Assembly (NCBI GenBank): GCA_023458215.1
Contig: JAEXAJ010000187.1
Location: forward strand, 1-6,046
Direction of reading: 5' to 3'
DNA from: Bacteroidota bacterium
Lineage (GTDB): Bacteria; Bacteroidota; Bacteroidia; Bacteroidales; Bacteroidaceae
Length of the DNA: 6,046 nt
A program made the position numbers and the translations under genes. Every line of letters begins with the position of its first letter. Position 1 is the stretch's first letter. Shown in pieces: positions 1-5,469 of the stretch. The notes beneath the pieces were generated by a model, which saw nothing but the letters and a program-made list of their open reading frames with translations, had not been told where the DNA came from and did not search any database.

Positions 1-27
1 CAAGTTTCCCCAATCTATTTGTTCCAT
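1..27 (-). CDS. Start of a gene running off the left edge, possibly branched-chain aminotransferase
   Basis: An ATG at 25-27 on the minus strand opens a frame that stays open to the window edge and reads MEQIDWGNL. This resembles the opening of Bacteroidota branched-chain amino acid aminotransferases as I remember them (an acidic/IDW/NL pattern before the FGYMKTDYNVR region, which lies outside the window). Those enzymes are PLP-dependent and make or break down leucine, isoleucine and valine in the cytoplasm. A perfect -7 box (67-74) lies about 40 bases upstream. Nine codons cannot prove a family, so the product is a recollection-based guess; that a gene starts here is somewhat better supported. 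Confidence 0.4.
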
Positions 28-66
28 AAATCTGTATGTTTTAGTTAGTAATTTCTGTTAGAGCAA

Positions 67-74
67 CAAAAATA
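67..74 (-). promoter_or_regulatory. Candidate Bacteroidota -7 promoter box for the left-edge gene
   Basis: Read on the minus strand, 74 to 67 is TATTTTTG, an exact match to the Bacteroides -7 consensus TAnnTTTG. Transcription would start near position 60 and give a leader of roughly 30 bases before the ATG at 27. No TTTG is seen at the expected -33 position, which would lie inside xseB. The box is AT-rich and could occur by chance. No convincing terminator was seen between xseB and the next gene (1-78), so read-through from xseB is also possible. Confidence 0.35.
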
Positions 75-78
75 ACCT

Positions 79-294
79 TTATTCTTCACATTCCCGCTTC
101 TCCGACAGTAATTTTTCTATTTCACGGTCGGCTTTAGTCAATTTATCGCTGCAAAACGCAATAATCTCATTCGCTTCCTTTATCTTCTCGGCAAGCGCAT
201 CTATCTCTAATTCGTTATTGTCTATCTGGCTGACAATTTTCTCCAAACGCGCCATGGCTTCGGAGTAGGTTTCTTTTTTCTTGGTTGCTGGCAT
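79..294 (-). CDS. xseB: Exodeoxyribonuclease VII small subunit
   Basis: This is the small subunit of exonuclease VII, which degrades single-stranded DNA in both directions to oligonucleotides. Several small subunits coat the C-terminal helical arm of each XseA large subunit in the cytoplasm. The 71-residue protein has the family's usual length and composition: a short lysine-rich N-terminus, then the typical YSEAMARLEKIVSQIDNNEL segment (about residues 10-29), then a heptad-rich helix to the end with an E/K-rich tail. It starts 8 bases after the stop of the upstream lipoprotein gene, so it is almost certainly cotranscribed with it. The xseA gene lies one gene further upstream, which supports the assignment. 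The start at 294 is the only reasonable ATG. Confidence 0.95.
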   Translation of the reverse strand: MPATKKKETYSEAMARLEKIVSQIDNNELEIDALAEKIKEANEIIAFCSDKLTKADREIEKLLSEKRECEE

Positions 295-302
295 AAATAA
301 AA

Positions 303-701
303 TTAATCTTTATACTTTTCAAGTCGCTTATCTGAATTTCCATCTTTGGGCGACGCATTTTCCCATTTCATTTCATCAGATGTTAACTTTAGAATATGAT
401 ACCGCTCTGTATGATCTCTTTCTTTTTCAACTATCGTAATCAGCTTTTTATCACTACTTATCTCATAAGTGCAATAAAGGGGAACTCCATTGGACGAGGG
501 ACTTCCAGTATAGATCTCACATGTCTTGTCAGCATTAAACGTATAACTGGTTACAAAATCATCCTTAAGAACAGGTTCCTTTACAAACCACAGACCTTCC
601 AATTGAGATATTTCAACCGTATTATCTTCATCAGCACACGAGATAAAGCTAAATGCCATAAACACTAGCATCAACATACTAAACAGGTTTTGTGTCTTCA
701 T
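303..701 (-). CDS. Small lipoprotein, lipocalin-like, probably surface-exposed
   Basis: This is a 132-residue predicted lipoprotein of unknown function. Residues 1-21 form a signal peptide with a short basic start, a hydrophobic core and a lipobox ending FISC; Cys22 would carry the lipid. The residues after it are A-D-E-D, an acidic run like the lipoprotein export signals that direct Bacteroidota lipoproteins to the outer leaflet. The mature part is rich in alternating beta strands (GLWFV at 36-40, TSYTFN at 51-56, ILKLTSDEMKWE at 103-114). This resembles the small lipocalin-like lipoproteins common in Bacteroides, but I cannot name a family. Cys61 and Cys77 could form a disulfide. Four hand-counted 60-base lines give about 34% GC, against about 49% for four lines of neighbouring xseA. 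It sits between xseA and xseB, 71 and 8 bases from them. Confidence 0.8.
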   Translation of the reverse strand: MKTQNLFSMLMLVFMAFSFISCADEDNTVEISQLEGLWFVKEPVLKDDFVTSYTFNADKTCEIYTGSPSSNGVPLYCTYEISSDKKLITIVEKERDHTERYHILKLTSDEMKWENASPKDGNSDKRLEKYKD

Positions 702-739
702 CTTAGTTCGTTTTAAATGGGTTAAACATATTTATATAA

Positions 740-765
740 ATGCAGTAATTTATAAAACACTGCAT
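740..765 (-). other. Inverted repeat between xseA and the lipoprotein gene (weak terminator or attenuator)
   Basis: ATGCAGT (740-746) is followed 12 bases later by its exact reverse complement ACTGCAT (759-765). The repeat lies just after the xseA stop codon on the transcribed strand and is followed by an AT-rich stretch rather than a clean run of T. The 7-base-pair stem is modest and the loop is large, so it may act as a weak terminator, an RNA-processing site, or nothing. Confidence 0.3.
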
Positions 766-772
766 GCAAGAG

Positions 773-2005
773 CTAAGTATGTACTATTGAAGTCACTTCA
801 CCACATTGTAAACGAGTAACTATTTCATCATCCGTTTGCAATTCTTCTGCATTTTTCACTATCTTCCCATCTTTCAACGTAATACTATAACCACGGGCAA
901 GCTGTTTTTCGGGCGAAGCATCCATCAATCGCTGTTGCAACAACTCCAAACGATGACGTTGACGGGATAATGAAGAAGTCACAACTTGTGCAATATCTTT
1001 CTTTGCCGTGAGTAAAGTCAACTTGGCATTAGATATCCGCCGATAAGCGGAAGAAGGAATACGATTTTTGTAAGTAACCAACTTGCGTTGTTGCTGAGAC
1101 AATAAACTGCGAACACTTTCTTGCAAACGGGCAGCAAGCAATCCCAGTTCATCCGCAGCATTGTTCATGGTTTCTATCAGAAATTCGGCAGCAGCAGTTG
1201 GCGTTTTCACACGGGTGTGTGCTACAGAATCGAGTACTGTATCGTCCCGCTCGTGCCCGATACCTGTAATAATAGGTAATGGGAACTGTGCACAAGAGGC
1301 GGCAAGAAGATAAGTATCAAAACCGGAAAGATCGGAAGTAGCGCCTCCTCCACGGATAATAACAACCACATCAAACTCCGTCAGCCGGGCATTTACTTTG
1401 TCAAGAGCAGATAAAACAGATTCTTCTACACGATCACCCTGCATCAAAGCGGGAAATAGTTCTGTGTAGAAATAGAAACCCCGAGGATTATTTTGCAATT
1501 GATGGCAGAAATCTCCGTAACCGGCTGCCGTAGGAGAAGATATAACTGCTATTCGTTGCGGAAGACGAGGTATTTCCAGTTCTTTATTCAGAGAAAGCAC
1601 CCCTTCTTCTTCAAGTTGTTTCAGTATCTCCTTGCGGCGGCGTGCCATATCGCCCAATGTATAAGTCGGATCAATATCTTGTACGGTTAAACTATATCCA
1701 TAAAGTTCGTGGAAACTAACGGTTACCTGTACCAATACCTTGATACCTGATGCAAACGCTTGCCCCGTAGCCTCCTCAAAATAGGGTTTCAACAAACGGA
1801 ATACATTCGTCCAAATAGTACCACGCGCTTTGGCTATCAGGTTATTGCTACGAGGGTCTTTCTGTATGAACTCCAAGTAACAATGCCCTGTACTATTAGT
1901 ACGCACATCACTCAACTCTGCTTGTACCCAGAATTCATCCGGCAGGCATTGTGCTATGCTTCGACGTACTAAAGCATTCAGGTCATATAAAGAGAGAGCA
2001 TCCAT
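773..2005 (-). CDS. xseA: Exodeoxyribonuclease VII large subunit
   Basis: This is the catalytic large subunit of exonuclease VII, a cytoplasmic single-strand-specific nuclease used in DNA repair and mismatch processing. The 410-residue protein has the expected layout: an OB-fold DNA-binding domain (about 1-115, with SLYDLNALVRRS and FWVQAELSD); a catalytic domain (about 145-285) with RIAVISSPTAAGYGDF, IIRGGGATSDLSGFD and PIITGIGHERDDTVLD followed by VAHTRVKTPTAAAEFL; a long coiled region (about 280-365) that binds XseB; and the C-terminal LARGYSIT segment at 369-376. The frame could begin at 2035, but that start overlaps the protease gene by 28 bases. The ATG at 2005 begins with the MDALSLYDLN sequence usual for Bacteroides XseA and lies 2 bases after the protease stop codon, which suggests translational coupling. 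It is slightly shorter than E. coli XseA. Confidence 0.95.
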   Translation of the reverse strand: MDALSLYDLNALVRRSIAQCLPDEFWVQAELSDVRTNSTGHCYLEFIQKDPRSNNLIAKARGTIWTNVFRLLKPYFEEATGQAFASGIKVLVQVTVSFHELYGYSLTVQDIDPTYTLGDMARRRKEILKQLEEEGVLSLNKELEIPRLPQRIAVISSPTAAGYGDFCHQLQNNPRGFYFYTELFPALMQGDRVEESVLSALDKVNARLTEFDVVVIIRGGGATSDLSGFDTYLLAASCAQFPLPIITGIGHERDDTVLDSVAHTRVKTPTAAAEFLIETMNNAADELGLLAARLQESVRSLLSQQQRKLVTYKNRIPSSAYRRISNAKLTLLTAKKDIAQVVTSSLSRQRHRLELLQQRLMDASPEKQLARGYSITLKDGKIVKNAEELQTDDEIVTRLQCGEVTSIVHT

Positions 2006-2007
2006 TA

Positions 2008-3369
2008 TTATTTCCCGCTCTCGTAAGCCTTCCACATATCAGGTACTCCGTAGCCATAAATGTTATCGGGGAAAGTAGCGCGATCGCCCGATTTACGTAC
2101 CAGTTCTATCAGTTCTTTTGCAGTAAGTTCGGGATGAGCTTGCCAAAGGCAAGTGACCATACCGCACATGATCGGAGAAGAAAAAGAAGTTCCGTTTGCT
2201 TTTCCTTGATTTCCGTTTGTACCCATAACATCCGAACCCAAGCCTACTGCCACAACATCGGGTTTTATCCGTCCATCTGCCGTATTACCTATGGATGAAA
2301 AAGGTGCCAACAAGGCTTTCTTGTCAATAGCACCCACCGTCAGCACATTATCCGCATCACCCGGAGGAGTTATCTTCTTCCATGAACCCATCCCCGAATT
2401 ACCGGCACTACATACCAATACCATCCCTTTATCCGCAATAAGAGAAGCCTGACGTGACATCAAGGCATGATGTCCGTCCAAATCACGATACTTATAATCT
2501 TTCGATTTATCATCGAAAGCATAATATCCCAGCGAAGTATTCAGTACATCAACCCCTACACTATCGGCAAATTCTACTGCCGCAGCCCAATAATCCTGTT
2601 CAACCAAATGTTCTGAATATTCATCTTCGCTCCGAAGCAACCAAAAGGAAGCTTCGGGTGCCGTACCCGTCATTACATCAGGTTGGTTCATTCCTATGCA
2701 CGAAAGCACCATCATTCCATGACTACTTTCTGCAAAAATATCGGCTTGGGGATTTACAAAGTCTTTTGTACCCAAAATGCGGATATTCTGCATAGCCGCA
2801 ATTTTATCTGCATTGTGGAAACCGGCATCTATCACCGCAATCGTCATGCCTTGTCCTTTGAATCCGGCCTCATGCAATTTGTCGCCATTACTGAGTTGAA
2901 TCTGATTAATGGCAAGACCATATATACTATCCGGATGCACGGTAGGCTTATTTATTAATGAATCACGTTCAGTCGACATCGTGGAGCTGCCCGCTTTGGG
3001 GGCTATCCAGACCTTCTCCGTTGCAAGTACAAAAGGCAATGTTGCAATACGGTCTATCAATGAAGAATCGTTGCAAGATACCGTAACAAAGTTTTCCCAT
3101 TTCCCGGTAACTAAAATATTAACACCTTGATTGCGGATTTCGTCCACATACTTACGGCAAACAGGCAGGTCAGTCGAATCTATCGGCAAATTCTGCTTCT
3201 GGCGGCGTGCAATAGCTTTCTCGGAGAGGAAAGCCTCCGGATTACTCAATGAATAAGTAGTAGCAGCCTTATCTTTAAGACTGATTCGATACTTCAACGT
3301 ATCTTGTTGCGCAGATGCTCCTGCCACAAACCAAACAACAGCTGCCAAAGCAATTAATTTCTTCCTCAT
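2008..3369 (-). CDS. Secreted S8 family (subtilisin-like) serine protease
   Basis: This is a 453-residue subtilase, predicted to be exported and to cut peptide bonds in the periplasm or outside the cell; its substrate is unknown. A signal peptide covers residues 1-20 (MRKK, hydrophobic core, cleavage likely after ASA). Residues 22-150 are an N-terminal region with FLSEKAIARRQKQNLPIDSTDLPV, a pattern that recurs in Bacteroidota subtilases and may act as a propeptide. The catalytic domain has all four key residues: Asp181 (AVIDAGF), His217 (ESSHGMM), the oxyanion Asn324 (CSAGNSG) and Ser395 (NGTSFSSP). There is no lipobox, no membrane anchor and no obvious type IX secretion C-terminal domain; the protein ends soon after the last subtilase helix. 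It sits 28 bases after mnmA and 2 bases before xseA, so it is cotranscribed with housekeeping genes although no functional link to them is evident. Confidence 0.92.
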   Translation of the reverse strand: MRKKLIALAAVVWFVAGASAQQDTLKYRISLKDKAATTYSLSNPEAFLSEKAIARRQKQNLPIDSTDLPVCRKYVDEIRNQGVNILVTGKWENFVTVSCNDSSLIDRIATLPFVLATEKVWIAPKAGSSTMSTERDSLINKPTVHPDSIYGLAINQIQLSNGDKLHEAGFKGQGMTIAVIDAGFHNADKIAAMQNIRILGTKDFVNPQADIFAESSHGMMVLSCIGMNQPDVMTGTAPEASFWLLRSEDEYSEHLVEQDYWAAAVEFADSVGVDVLNTSLGYYAFDDKSKDYKYRDLDGHHALMSRQASLIADKGMVLVCSAGNSGMGSWKKITPPGDADNVLTVGAIDKKALLAPFSSIGNTADGRIKPDVVAVGLGSDVMGTNGNQGKANGTSFSSPIMCGMVTCLWQAHPELTAKELIELVRKSGDRATFPDNIYGYGVPDMWKAYESGK

Positions 3370-3377
3370 CTATTTCT

Positions 3378-3405
3378 TAATTTTTAATTTTCAATTCTCA
3401 ATTAC
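3378..3405. repeat. Four-unit AT-rich heptamer tandem repeat between mnmA and the protease gene
   Basis: On the plus strand, 3378-3405 divides into TAATTTT, TAATTTT, CAATTCT and CAATTAC, a 7-base periodicity with first base T or C and a constant AATT core. The last two units run over the mnmA stop codon (3398-3400) and its final codons. Together with the adjacent AT-rich bases it fills the 28-base gap ahead of the protease ATG, so on the mRNA it is an A-rich leader that may help ribosome binding. Confidence 0.6.
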
Positions 3406-4471
3406 CCAAGTACATTCCAATTCCTCTTTGGGAAGCGATGAACGAACCGCCCACTACCCTTCTGCCCACATAGAACACAGCAGACTGCCCCGGAGCAATG
3501 GCTGATGCTTCTGCCTGGAAATGTACCAACAAACGCCCGTCTTCAAGCCGCTTCACAGTGCAAGGAATAGGCTTGCTACGATATCGGATACGCACGGTGA
3601 GTTCTTTGCTTCCAAGAACTTCTTGTTCATCAATCAGGTTCTCCTGCTCTATTAACATGTATTCGGCCTTCAATTGTTCGGGATCTCCCAACATAACCGT
3701 ATTTTTCAACGGATTTATTTTCAAGACGTATGCAGGTTTGCCTAAAGCTATTTCCAATCCTTTGCGTTGACCAATGGTATAATAAGGAAAGCCTTTGTGT
3801 TCGCCCAACTTCACACCTTCCGAATTGACAAACCATCCGGGTCCTATTTCACGGTCTATTTCGGGAGAGTGTTCTTTCAAGAAATCCCTGTAATCACCTT
3901 TGATGAAACAAACTTCCATGCTTTCGCCTTCGTCAGCTTTGAGGGTGTATCCTTTCTCACGCAGATATTCGCGCACCTGTACCTTAGTATAAGTACCCAA
4001 CGGAAAAACACAACGTCTTAATACATCTTGCCCCAATCTCCAAAGGAAATAGGACTGGTCTTTCTTATCATCATCTCCGGCTATGATGTAGATATTACCA
4101 TTTTGCTCTTCCAAACGGGAATAATGTCCGGTTGCTATGTATTTGCATCCCAATTTATCCGCCCATTCTGTCAGAATACGGAATTTAAACAGCGGGTTGC
4201 ACATCACACAAGGATTGGGTGTACGTCCCTTACAGTATTCATCGATAAAGTTCTGTACGATTATTCGACGGAAGGCTTCACGTTCATCGGCAATGTAATG
4301 TTCAATGCCCATACGTTCGGCAAGTTCCCGTGCTTCAACGGGTTCTTCGCCCCACACCCACATGGTAAGCCCCACTATTTCATAGCCTTGCTCTTTCAGC
4401 ATCAGGCAAGTAGCGGTGCTGTCTATGCCACCACTCATGCCCACTAATACCCGCTTTTCAAATACATCCAT
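3398..4471 (-). CDS. mnmA: tRNA-specific 2-thiouridylase MnmA
   Basis: This cytoplasmic enzyme uses ATP to activate U34 of the tRNAs for Lys, Glu and Gln and replaces its 2-oxygen with sulfur. The 357-residue protein has the PP-loop SGGIDS at 13-18, TPNPCVMCN at 84-92, the GHYSRLE region from 115, DQSYFLW at 138-144, [15 protein letters not shown] around 184-198 and [10 protein letters not shown] in the central domain, with a C-terminal beta-barrel. Cys91 and Cys188 match the two catalytic cysteines (102 and 199 in E. coli); Cys88 replaces the aspartate of E. coli. The frame extends upstream to 4549, but those 26 codons are the gntR terminator hairpin and a promoter box. The ATG at 4471 puts the PP-loop at the usual distance from the N-terminus. 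Bacteroides often carry several MnmA paralogs, so this may be one of a set. Confidence 0.93.
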   Translation of the reverse strand: MDVFEKRVLVGMSGGIDSTATCLMLKEQGYEIVGLTMWVWGEEPVEARELAERMGIEHYIADEREAFRRIIVQNFIDEYCKGRTPNPCVMCNPLFKFRILTEWADKLGCKYIATGHYSRLEEQNGNIYIIAGDDDKKDQSYFLWRLGQDVLRRCVFPLGTYTKVQVREYLREKGYTLKADEGESMEVCFIKGDYRDFLKEHSPEIDREIGPGWFVNSEGVKLGEHKGFPYYTIGQRKGLEIALGKPAYVLKINPLKNTVMLGDPEQLKAEYMLIEQENLIDEQEVLGSKELTVRIRYRSKPIPCTVKRLEDGRLLVHFQAEASAIAPGQSAVFYVGRRVVGGSFIASQRGIGMYLGN

Positions 4472-4495
4472 CGTAGAAATCAATTCATTAGTTTG

Positions 4496-4503
4496 CAAAA
4501 ATA
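4496..4503 (-). promoter_or_regulatory. Candidate -7 promoter box for the mnmA operon
   Basis: Read on the minus strand, 4503 to 4496 is TATTTTTG, an exact match to TAnnTTTG. A partial -33 match (TTTC) lies at 4524-4521, spaced 17 bases. Transcription would start near 4489, leaving a leader of about 18 bases to the mnmA ATG at 4471. The box sits just downstream of the gntR terminator, where a new operon promoter is expected. Confidence 0.5.
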
Positions 4504-4527
4504 CAGGTTTTCGAGGAGATGAAACAG

Positions 4528-4555
4528 AAAAGGCATGCCTTTTTAGCATGCCTTT
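4528..4555 (-). terminator. Rho-independent-type terminator of the gntR gene
   Basis: AAAGGCATGC (4529-4538) and GCATGCCTTT (4546-4555) are exact reverse complements separated by a 7-base loop, giving a 10-base-pair stem. Read on the minus strand, the stem follows the gntR stop by about 27 bases and runs into a T-rich tail (CCTTTTCTGTTT). Positions 4528-4543 are also a 16-base perfect palindrome, so an alternative smaller hairpin can form. No plus-strand gene ends here, so it serves gntR. Confidence 0.75.
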
Positions 4556-4582
4556 ACTTAAATATCCTAATAAAGAATAAGA

Positions 4583-5317
4583 TTATCTTTCCGCCTCTAT
4601 AGTATAAGTAAAGCTATCCGCCCGGTAATACCCTATGTTATACTCTACCGGCAAACCATTGATGTCATACACAAACCGCTTCCTTATTAATATAGGATCG
4701 CTTGGTTTTATCTCTAGTTTATCAGCAATTATCTCACCCGCCAGTCGAGCGGTAATTTCTTCTTTACTTGTTTTTACGATAATATCATACTTGCTTTCAA
4801 GAACTCCATAAAGCGGTTGAGTAAAATCTTCATCACCCGTCAACGGAATGACAGGATTAAAATAAGAGATGAATGAAACAAACGGATATTCCTTATTACC
4901 ACGCACCCGCTCCAACACAATACAACGAGTACCTTTATCAGGTGCAATATTAAAGAAATTGCATATCTCCTCATTGGGCTTCTTCAGACTGACATGAAGT
5001 TCGAAGTTCTTTATCTCAATGCCAAGCATCTTCATTTCCTGTGAGAAACTCAGCCAGTTCTTCACTCCTCCGGTAATACCTTTTTTTGCCACCTTTGTAC
5101 CATACCCTTTCTTCCGTTCCAAAAGTCCCTCAAACACAAGCTTGTTTATAGCCTGACGTAATGTGTTGCGAGAAATGCTTAATTGTTCAGACAATTTAAT
5201 CTCATTAGGTAGTAACTTACCATTCTTATATTCTTCTGACTCAATCAGTTTTCTGAGGACTTCTTCAGCCTGAATATGAAGAGGCTTTCCACTACTTGAA
5301 TCTAATTTCATGCTCAT
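4583..5317 (-). CDS. GntR family transcriptional regulator, HutC/UTRA type
   Basis: This is a 244-residue cytoplasmic DNA-binding regulator. The winged helix-turn-helix covers about residues 10-78: KPLHIQAEEVLRKLI, then LPNEIKLSEQLSISRNTLRQ as the recognition part, then GLLERKKGYGT as the wing. Residues about 95-240 are a UTRA ligand-binding domain, with LERVRGNKEYPFVSFISYFNP and GLPVEYNIGYYRADSFTY as typical segments. UTRA regulators sense small effectors, often sugar phosphates. It is divergent from a mannose-6-phosphate-isomerase-like gene, so a phosphorylated sugar is a reasonable guess for its effector. The frame is open up to an ATG at 5440, but that would place both promoters inside the gene. 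The ATG at 5317 (or 5311, since the protein starts MSM) is 29 bases after a perfect -7 box and gives the usual HutC length. It likely regulates itself and the divergent gene. Confidence 0.9.
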   Translation of the reverse strand: MSMKLDSSSGKPLHIQAEEVLRKLIESEEYKNGKLLPNEIKLSEQLSISRNTLRQAINKLVFEGLLERKKGYGTKVAKKGITGGVKNWLSFSQEMKMLGIEIKNFELHVSLKKPNEEICNFFNIAPDKGTRCIVLERVRGNKEYPFVSFISYFNPVIPLTGDEDFTQPLYGVLESKYDIIVKTSKEEITARLAGEIIADKLEIKPSDPILIRKRFVYDINGLPVEYNIGYYRADSFTYTIEAER

Positions 5318-5345
5318 ATTCTTATTCTTTCTGTTATTTATGAGG

Positions 5346-5353
5346 CAAATATA
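5346..5353 (-). promoter_or_regulatory. -7 promoter box for gntR
   Basis: Read on the minus strand, 5353 to 5346 is TATATTTG, an exact match to the Bacteroidota TAnnTTTG. Transcription would start near 5340, about 22 bases before the ATG at 5317. The expected -33 position (5373-5376) reads TGAC, a poor match to TTTG, so the promoter may be weak or controlled. This box is a main reason for choosing the shorter gntR start. Confidence 0.5.
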
Positions 5354-5355
5354 CT

Positions 5356-5373
5356 CTTTTTTTATAAAAAAAG
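5356..5373. promoter_or_regulatory. 18-base perfect palindrome in the gntR promoter spacer, candidate operator
   Basis: CTTTTTTTATAAAAAAAG is a perfect palindrome centred between 5364 and 5365. It fills the space between the -7 box of gntR and its expected -33 position, a place where a bound repressor would block the polymerase. It consists of a T-run and an A-run around TATA, so it may instead be a stiff or curved DNA element; it does not match a known HutC operator that I can name. Confidence 0.4.
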
Positions 5374-5384
5374 TCATAGATTCT

Positions 5385-5414
5385 TTTGTTTTATTTCCAA
5401 AGAATGTATATTTG
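5385..5414 (+). promoter_or_regulatory. Bacteroidota promoter for the plus-strand isomerase-like gene
   Basis: TTTG at 5385-5388 and TATATTTG at 5407-5414 match both halves of the Bacteroides promoter (TTTG, TAnnTTTG), separated by 18 bases, close to the usual spacing of about 19. Transcription would start around 5420-5423, giving a leader of about 50 bases before the ATG at 5470. A weak AAAGG (5452-5456) precedes the start by 13 bases. Confidence 0.65.
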
Positions 5415-5438
5415 CACAAAATACAAGTATGTTCATAC
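5406..5438. promoter_or_regulatory. Two GTAT...ATAC inverted repeats over the plus-strand promoter, candidate operators
   Basis: An imperfect inverted repeat spans 5406-5424: outer arms GTATATT and AAAATAC, with one mismatch in seven. It covers the -7 box and probable start point. Three bases further, GTATG-TT-CATAC at 5427-5438 is a second inverted repeat with perfect 5-base arms. GntR-family operators commonly have GT...AC half-sites, so binding by the adjacent regulator is plausible. This is inference from position and symmetry only. Confidence 0.4.
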
Positions 5439-5469
5439 ATATATAATCATTAAAGGTACATAACACACA

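Noticed and set aside
396..668. 90-codon plus-strand open frame inside the lipoprotein gene
   Set aside because: The opposite strand encodes a signal peptide with lipobox and a coherent beta-rich protein, which is the better explanation.
723..730. TATGTTTA on the minus strand as a promoter for the lipoprotein gene
   Set aside because: It has one mismatch to TAnnTTTG in the final G and no -33 element at a suitable distance in very AT-rich DNA, so it is too weak to list.
731..740. TTTATATAAA palindrome
   Set aside because: A short AT-only palindrome in AT-rich intergenic sequence is expected by chance.
1951..2298. 115-codon plus-strand open frame across the xseA/protease junction
   Set aside because: It overlaps two clear genes on the other strand and its translation has no family-like features.
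3630..3836. 68-codon minus-strand frame within mnmA
   Set aside because: It lies in another frame of the same strand as mnmA and would require overlap with conserved mnmA motifs; no independent signal supports it.
4028..4447. 139-codon plus-strand open frame inside mnmA
   Set aside because: It is antisense to well-supported mnmA coding sequence, has no recognisable domain and no promoter or ribosome site, so it is a shadow frame.
5318..5440. 41-residue N-terminal extension of the gntR product
   Set aside because: This stretch contains the -7 boxes of both divergent promoters and a palindrome, and HutC-type regulators normally begin close to the helix-turn-helix domain.
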